A stretch of 64,000 bases of DNA. Source: Ceraceosorus guamensis (Eukaryota; Basidiomycota; Exobasidiomycetes; Ceraceosorales; Ceraceosoraceae). Location of the stretch: contig NW_020290020.1 of assembly GCF_003144195.1 (NCBI RefSeq), positions 245,055-309,054 on the forward strand, written 5' to 3'. This document shows, piece after piece, positions 60,173 to 64,000 of the stretch; position 1 is the first letter of the stretch; every line of letters starts with the position of its first letter. Both the position numbers and the translations under genes were made by a program. The notes beneath the pieces are model-generated. The model ran no database searches. It was given only the letters and a program-made list of their open reading frames with translations, and was not told the DNA's origin.

Positions 60173-61397
60173 TCTCGCGTCGCCTGCCTCAAATCGATGT
60201 TCCCGCCCCTCCCCTCTTTCCGATCACGCAAACAGTCTTGACGCTGCCCTCCTGTCTGACAACTTGCGTTGACCTGATGCGATGGATCTTGAACGGTGAA
60301 TCGTGAAGCGCCCAAATTGCCTCTCCTCTTCGACAAAGTTCCGAGCCTTGCCTGGCTCAAATCACGAATCACTGAATGAAGACTCGTGACTTGGGGATCT
60401 GATCGTCACTCGCGACTCACAATGTACGTACCCATCTCGCGATTCCAGCATACAGCACATACCGCGCGGTATGTATACTCACACTCTTGACTACTGGGAC
60501 GGCATGCACACATCCAGCCATGCACATACAGTCACGAGTATACAGTCGAGAGCCATATGGTGGTCCACTCCCGCGCGACTGCTATAAGTCGTGAGTTCGA
60601 ATATCGCGCACCGCTCATCGAGGACGTGCCGGCAGGCCGACCGACCGGCGGAACACGATAATAATCCGGCGCACCTGCCCACCATGCATGCATGCATCCA
60701 TGCAGCCGTTTAATTGCTGTGCGCCATGCATCGTCGCCCGTCCACCGCTGGGATGCACAGCGCGAGGATGAATGAACGCGAATGGCTGGATGGCTGGATG
60801 GCTGGATGGCTGCGATGGCTGCGATGGCTGCCTGCATCTGCTGCAGTCGCAATGGCATGCTGGCTGCAAGGCAATCAAGACCTTCGAAGCACGTCTTAAT
60901 TTGAACTTTTGCGCGTGGACTGCAGCATGGATGTGTACAGAGTACCTGTACAGTCACACAGTGTGTAGCGGGCATGTGTGGCTTGTTGGTACTCAAGACT
61001 TTTTGAGCACTTGAGCAGTCTTGCGCTGCCCTGTAGGCGTGGGTGCGGCTTGGAATTGGACGCGCTGTGATTCGTTGCATGGGGAGGGGAGGAATGCGTG
61101 GTTAATTGTTGCGCGCAGATTCGAAAAGATGTTTCCGAGATTCGAGTCGGCAATTTCATTCTGATTGCAATCGTGAATGCTTCGAAAAGCCAATCGATCA
61201 AATCTCGCGAGAGAATGGTTGCGTTCCTCCTCGGATTCCTGTAGCATACACACCCCATCATCACCACCACCACCACCAGCAAACACGCCAGGTTCACCTG
61301 CGCCCAGCCGCTCGAATCCTCGATCAAACGAGCATCTTCTAGCGTCCCCTGCCTTCATCGCCCTCACCCTCGCAGTCGCATTCATCGATCGCCCGGC
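60173..61397. other. Divergent promoter region MDR / ccc1
   Basis: No gene supported. It holds an ATGGCTGG minisatellite (60782-60830), a CATGCATGCATGCATCCATG tract (60682-60702), (CAC)n at 61262-61275, and the words GAATCGTGAA and AATCACGAATCACTGAAT (60297-60307, 60360-60377). Confidence 0.5.
60782..60830. repeat. ATGGCTGG/ATGGCTGCG minisatellite
   Basis: Four ATGGCTGG units followed by three ATGGCTGCG-type units in tandem. Confidence 0.88.
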
Positions 61398-62836
61398 ATG
61401 CCTTGCGCAAATTGTAAATGCGGTGCCAATGCCGGCTCGGGTCCATGTGCGCGATCCAAAGGTGCTTCATCTAGCAAAGCCGAAGAGGCGCGAGGACCCA
61501 GCATGGCGCTACCTCGTTCCTCCGCTCGCAATGCCCACGATCCTGAAGCTCAGCAGCAGAACAACAGAGCGTCGGTATGGAGCACCACTACGACAAACAC
61601 CACCTATGTTCCTCCTACCGAAGAAGAAGAAGGAGTGGAGAGCACCCCATTGTTGAAGGCTGCAAATCAAAATTCCCCCGCCTCTTCTTCCGATACCGCA
61701 CTCGAGCCTGAACATCAGCACAGTGTGACCTCTGCCTGCGAGGCGAGAAACGGAGAGAGGGGCATTTGCTGCAAGGAGCTGAAAAAGGAAGAAGCTACGC
61801 TGCTCAATCCTGATCTGGTTCGAGACTGCATCATCGGTCTGAGCGATGGTCTGACTGTGAGTAGTGGGCCTCGCTTGACTCTTGCCTCGTCACTACTCGG
61901 CGCGCTAAAGAACGCTACACATCCCAGGTCCCCTTTGCACTCACTGCTGGATTGTCCGGCATTGGCTCCAGTCGCATCGTCGTCGTGGCTGGAATGGCTG
62001 AGCTGGTGAGCGGTGCCATCAGCATGGGCGTAGGTGCGTAGTGCCTCACGAGTAGCTCTCGACGTAGGTACATGCTTATCCCTTTCTCGCATCTCGTCGC
62101 TTCCCAGGTGGTCTACTGAGCGCTCAAGCCGAGCTGCAACACTACCGCTACCTCTCTCGTGCCACGTCGGACCGAGTGCGTCAATCGTGCGCCGGCGAGA
62201 TGGAGAGGGAGGTCATCTCCATCCTTTCACCTTTTGGTGTGCCTGCGGACGTGGCGGGCCTGGTGGCCGACAAGCTGTTGAATGTGGAAGAGAGGGAATG
62301 CTCTCATGTAGCCGACCTGCCTAGGCCCGTCTCTTCTCGACCCGAGCGGTTTGTGAGGAGCGATGGACTCAAGGGACCTTCGAGAGGCTTGACGCCTTTT
62401 ATACTTCGATTGGGAGAGGGACTAGAGGAGGTGCAGGATGGGAGGGTGTGGCAAAGCGCAATCACCATCGGAGCAAGCTACTTGTGAGTCTTTCGAAGCC
62501 TATTGTATGTCTCCAGAGTGCCTGCATCGGGGCGCCGCGGCTCACACACAACTGCCCCGCATTTATCTTTTGCTCCCAAACATCAGCATCGGGGGTTTCA
62601 TCCCGCTCTTGCCCTACATTTTCATCACGACGGTATCCGAAGCATTGACTTGGTCCATCATCATCACCGGCATCATCCTGCTCCTCTTTGGCGTGGCAAA
62701 ACAGAGATTTGCGGGAGGAGCGACCGATGTGAGAGGTTTGGCTTGGGGCGCCATCTCTACGCTGGCCGTGGGCGCTTCGGCTGCAGCGGCTAGCTTTGCC
62801 ATCGTTAGAGCTCTTGAAGGATCTGGATCTGGATGA
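61398..62836 (+). CDS. ccc1: Ccc1/VIT1-family vacuolar iron/manganese transporter
   Basis: Exons 61398-61856, 61928-62033, 62108-62483 and 62587-62836 give 396 residues. The family core begins VRDCIIGLSDGLTVPFALTA, continues GMAELVSGAISMGVGGLLSA and the cytosolic metal-binding helices (QAELQHYRYL, EREVISILSPFGVPADVAGL). It ends with three membrane helices (FIGGFIPLLPYIF, SIIITGIILLLFGV, WGAISTLAVGASAAA). Such transporters move cytosolic Fe2+ or Mn2+ into the vacuole. The unusual N-terminus has a Cys cluster, C3, C6, C8, C17 (CANCKCGAN). An ExxxLL-type signal (ESTPLL, residues about 81-86) could direct AP-3 sorting to the vacuole. A CC pair (GICCKELK) lies at about 123-124. Confidence 0.93.
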
Positions 62837-63122
62837 AGATAGAGAGTTGCATACGAGCTCTTGGCGCTCTTTCGCTTTTCCACTTGACCCACCACTTCTG
62901 CCCTTGCACGTCTTCCTCTCCATGTCCTCGCTCCGCCATCTGACACTACAAGTCTCACTCATTCAGTTCGACACGACGCGCCACTTTCTTGCCTCGAGTC
63001 TGTGTCGCTCTCCGACTGCCTATCATGTACTCCAATCTTCCACGTCACCAAAATAAGATTCACGCCCAGTCGGGACGATGCCAATGCGATCTGGGCGCAC
63101 AAGCGGGGAATCTATGCTGCGT
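62837..63122. other. Convergent spacer ccc1 / CMLE-like gene
   Basis: Spacer of 286 bases (62837-63122) between ccc1 and the tandem repeat; it holds the ccc1 3' UTR. I see no further gene. Confidence 0.4.
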
Positions 63123-63186
63123 ACAACGTTTGATAAGAAAATCAACTGAGCCATACAACGTTTGATAAGGAAATCAGCTGAGCCAT
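63123..63186. repeat. 32-base tandem duplication overlapping a stop codon
   Basis: Two head-to-tail 32-base units (63123-63154 and 63155-63186) differ at two positions. The right unit contains the final codons and TGA of the minus-strand CMLE-like gene. The left unit is a copy of the same 3' end just downstream. Confidence 0.9.
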
Positions 63187-63983
63187 ATGGCATGGCTAGC
63201 TCCTACCTGTTGACCCTCTTCCTTGCCCGCTTCGCCACCGTATGCACCTCGAAGAGTGACCCTCGACACTTCCTCCAGATCTTTTCCCGTCCAGCGCAGC
63301 ACCAGCACATGTCCCTCTTCATCGTCCGTCAAGACTGCCCAATCCTCTTCTTGATCTTCCTGCATCTCGCTGTTTTGCTGCTCTCCAGATTGGGCAGACG
63401 AGATGGGGAAAGAGGAGGAATCTTGCGCCGTGGTGAGTGGAGCATGGCGATGGAGCGCGAGGGAAGAAGAGTACCTAGGCGCCCATTCGATCGCATTGGC
63501 TTTCCCGCCCGAAGTGGGCGTGCTGTACGTGTGCAGAACCTCGCCCAACGGACCTGCCGCTCCCAATCCCTCCACTTGCGAACCCGTGCTGTCCCACGAC
63601 CAAGCACGAACGTATCCCCGCACGGAAGAAGTCTTGCCGCGCGTCGTTGCTAGGAGCGCCCGACCGGACGGGGAGAGTCGCAGCGTGTCGCCGCGATATG
63701 CTGAACGGTCCGAACCTGATTGAGAGGGAGAAAAGTAGAGAGATTGGGGCATGCGGGGTCAGGGCCTTAGCGCAGGCGGCAAAGGGAGCAAAAGGCCCGC
63801 ACGCATTTCCTTGGCGAAACCTGGCGAGCAAGCTTGTTCAAGCACCTGATCGAACGCACCTGAGGGTAAAATGTCTGCCCTTTGAACGTGAAAGATTTTG
63901 CCCTTCTTTGCAGCGGGCACGGCGAAAATGTCGACGTACGAAGCTATGGGATGGGTCATCGGGAGATGCGTATCAATGTAATG
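63174..63983 (-). CDS. Carboxymuconate-lactonizing-enzyme-like beta-propeller (3' part)
   Basis: Partial gene, 5' exons beyond the window. Visible minus-strand exons: 63983-63860 (starts HYIDTHLPM, after a CAG acceptor) and 63715-63174. The junction uses a GTGCGT donor and restores ILPSG|SDRSAYRGDTLRL. The product matches the C-terminal blades of fungal 3-carboxy-cis,cis-muconate cyclase and related 6-phosphogluconolactonase-like 7-bladed propellers: LSPSGRALLATTRGK, RAWSWDSTG, ADWAVLTDDEEGHVLV-like segments and a final GASHAIWL. Known members convert beta-carboxy-cis,cis-muconate to its lactone. The active-site residues lie mostly upstream, so function is inferred from similarity only. Confidence 0.78.
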
Positions 63984-64000
63984 CTGTCATGCCGAAGAAG

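Noticed and set aside
1-64000. CRISPR array, prophage, plasmid or transposon sequence
   Set aside because: No regular repeat-spacer array, terminal repeat, transposase, reverse transcriptase or integrase frame was seen; spliceosomal introns show a eukaryotic nuclear genome.

Overview
The window is nuclear DNA of a fungus. Almost every gene has several short spliceosomal introns. Donors are mostly GTGAGT, GTAAGT or GTGCGT, and joining the exons gives intact, recognisable proteins. Protein-level resemblance (Sec1 N-terminus, DUF4045/gelsolin protein, Eaf6, Avt transporter, SUZ protein) and the many CAG/GGC low-complexity tracts point to a basidiomycete, probably Ustilaginomycotina (smut or Exobasidiomycete type). 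The species cannot be named from this. Gene models below were built by hand: splice sites were placed where frame, splice consensus and family conservation agree.

Layout. 0.7-3.4 kb: a Ser/Arg-rich protein of unknown function, 5' end unresolved (+). 4.7-5.9: synaptobrevin Snc1 (+). 7.2-8.7: CK2 regulatory subunit beta (+). 9.1-10.8: Rna15/CstF-64 (-). 11.6-12.3: mitoribosomal mL41 (+). 13.4-19.8: Mot1 (+). 19.9-24.8: a DUF4045/gelsolin-repeat protein with a complete GAR transformylase domain embedded in it (-). 25.4-26.1: Eaf6 (+). 27.3-28.7: SUZ-domain protein (-). 29.6-32.4: Avt-type amino-acid transporter (+). 33.5-35.8: Not2 (+). 36.3-38.6: Zn2Cys6 transcription factor (-). 38.6-42.8: gene-poor, with long homopolymers and microsatellites. 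42.8-43.8: single-pass membrane protein (-). 45.9-49.2: Sec1 (-). 51.0-52.6: secreted intradiol dioxygenase (+). 54.6-55.9: DOMON-cytochrome b561 (+). 56.2-57.1: dual-specificity phosphatase (-). 58.1-58.9: ABM-fold protein (+). 59.0-60.2: quinone-oxidoreductase-like MDR protein (-). 61.4-62.8: Ccc1/VIT1 transporter (+). 63.2-64.0: 3' end of a carboxymuconate-lactonizing-enzyme-like beta-propeller gene (-).

Most of the window is housekeeping: transcription and chromatin (Mot1, Eaf6, Not2, Rna15, Zn2Cys6 factor) and exocytosis (Snc1 and Sec1, which act at the same membrane-fusion step). The right-hand 13 kb is richer in redox and metal functions. An intradiol dioxygenase, a b561 reductase, an ABM protein, a quinone oxidoreductase, a Ccc1 iron/manganese transporter and a CMLE-like protein are interleaved with one phosphatase. 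This may be a loose aromatic-compound or iron-redox neighbourhood.

The most unusual object is the 1,590-residue protein encoded at 19903-24769. It places an apparently intact purine-biosynthesis enzyme (Ade8/PurN type) between the disordered DUF4045 region and the C-terminal gelsolin repeats of an actin-binding protein. I found no tRNA, rRNA, CRISPR array or transposable element. Intergenic regions carry many simple repeats and a recurrent AATCACGAAT-like word in both orientations.
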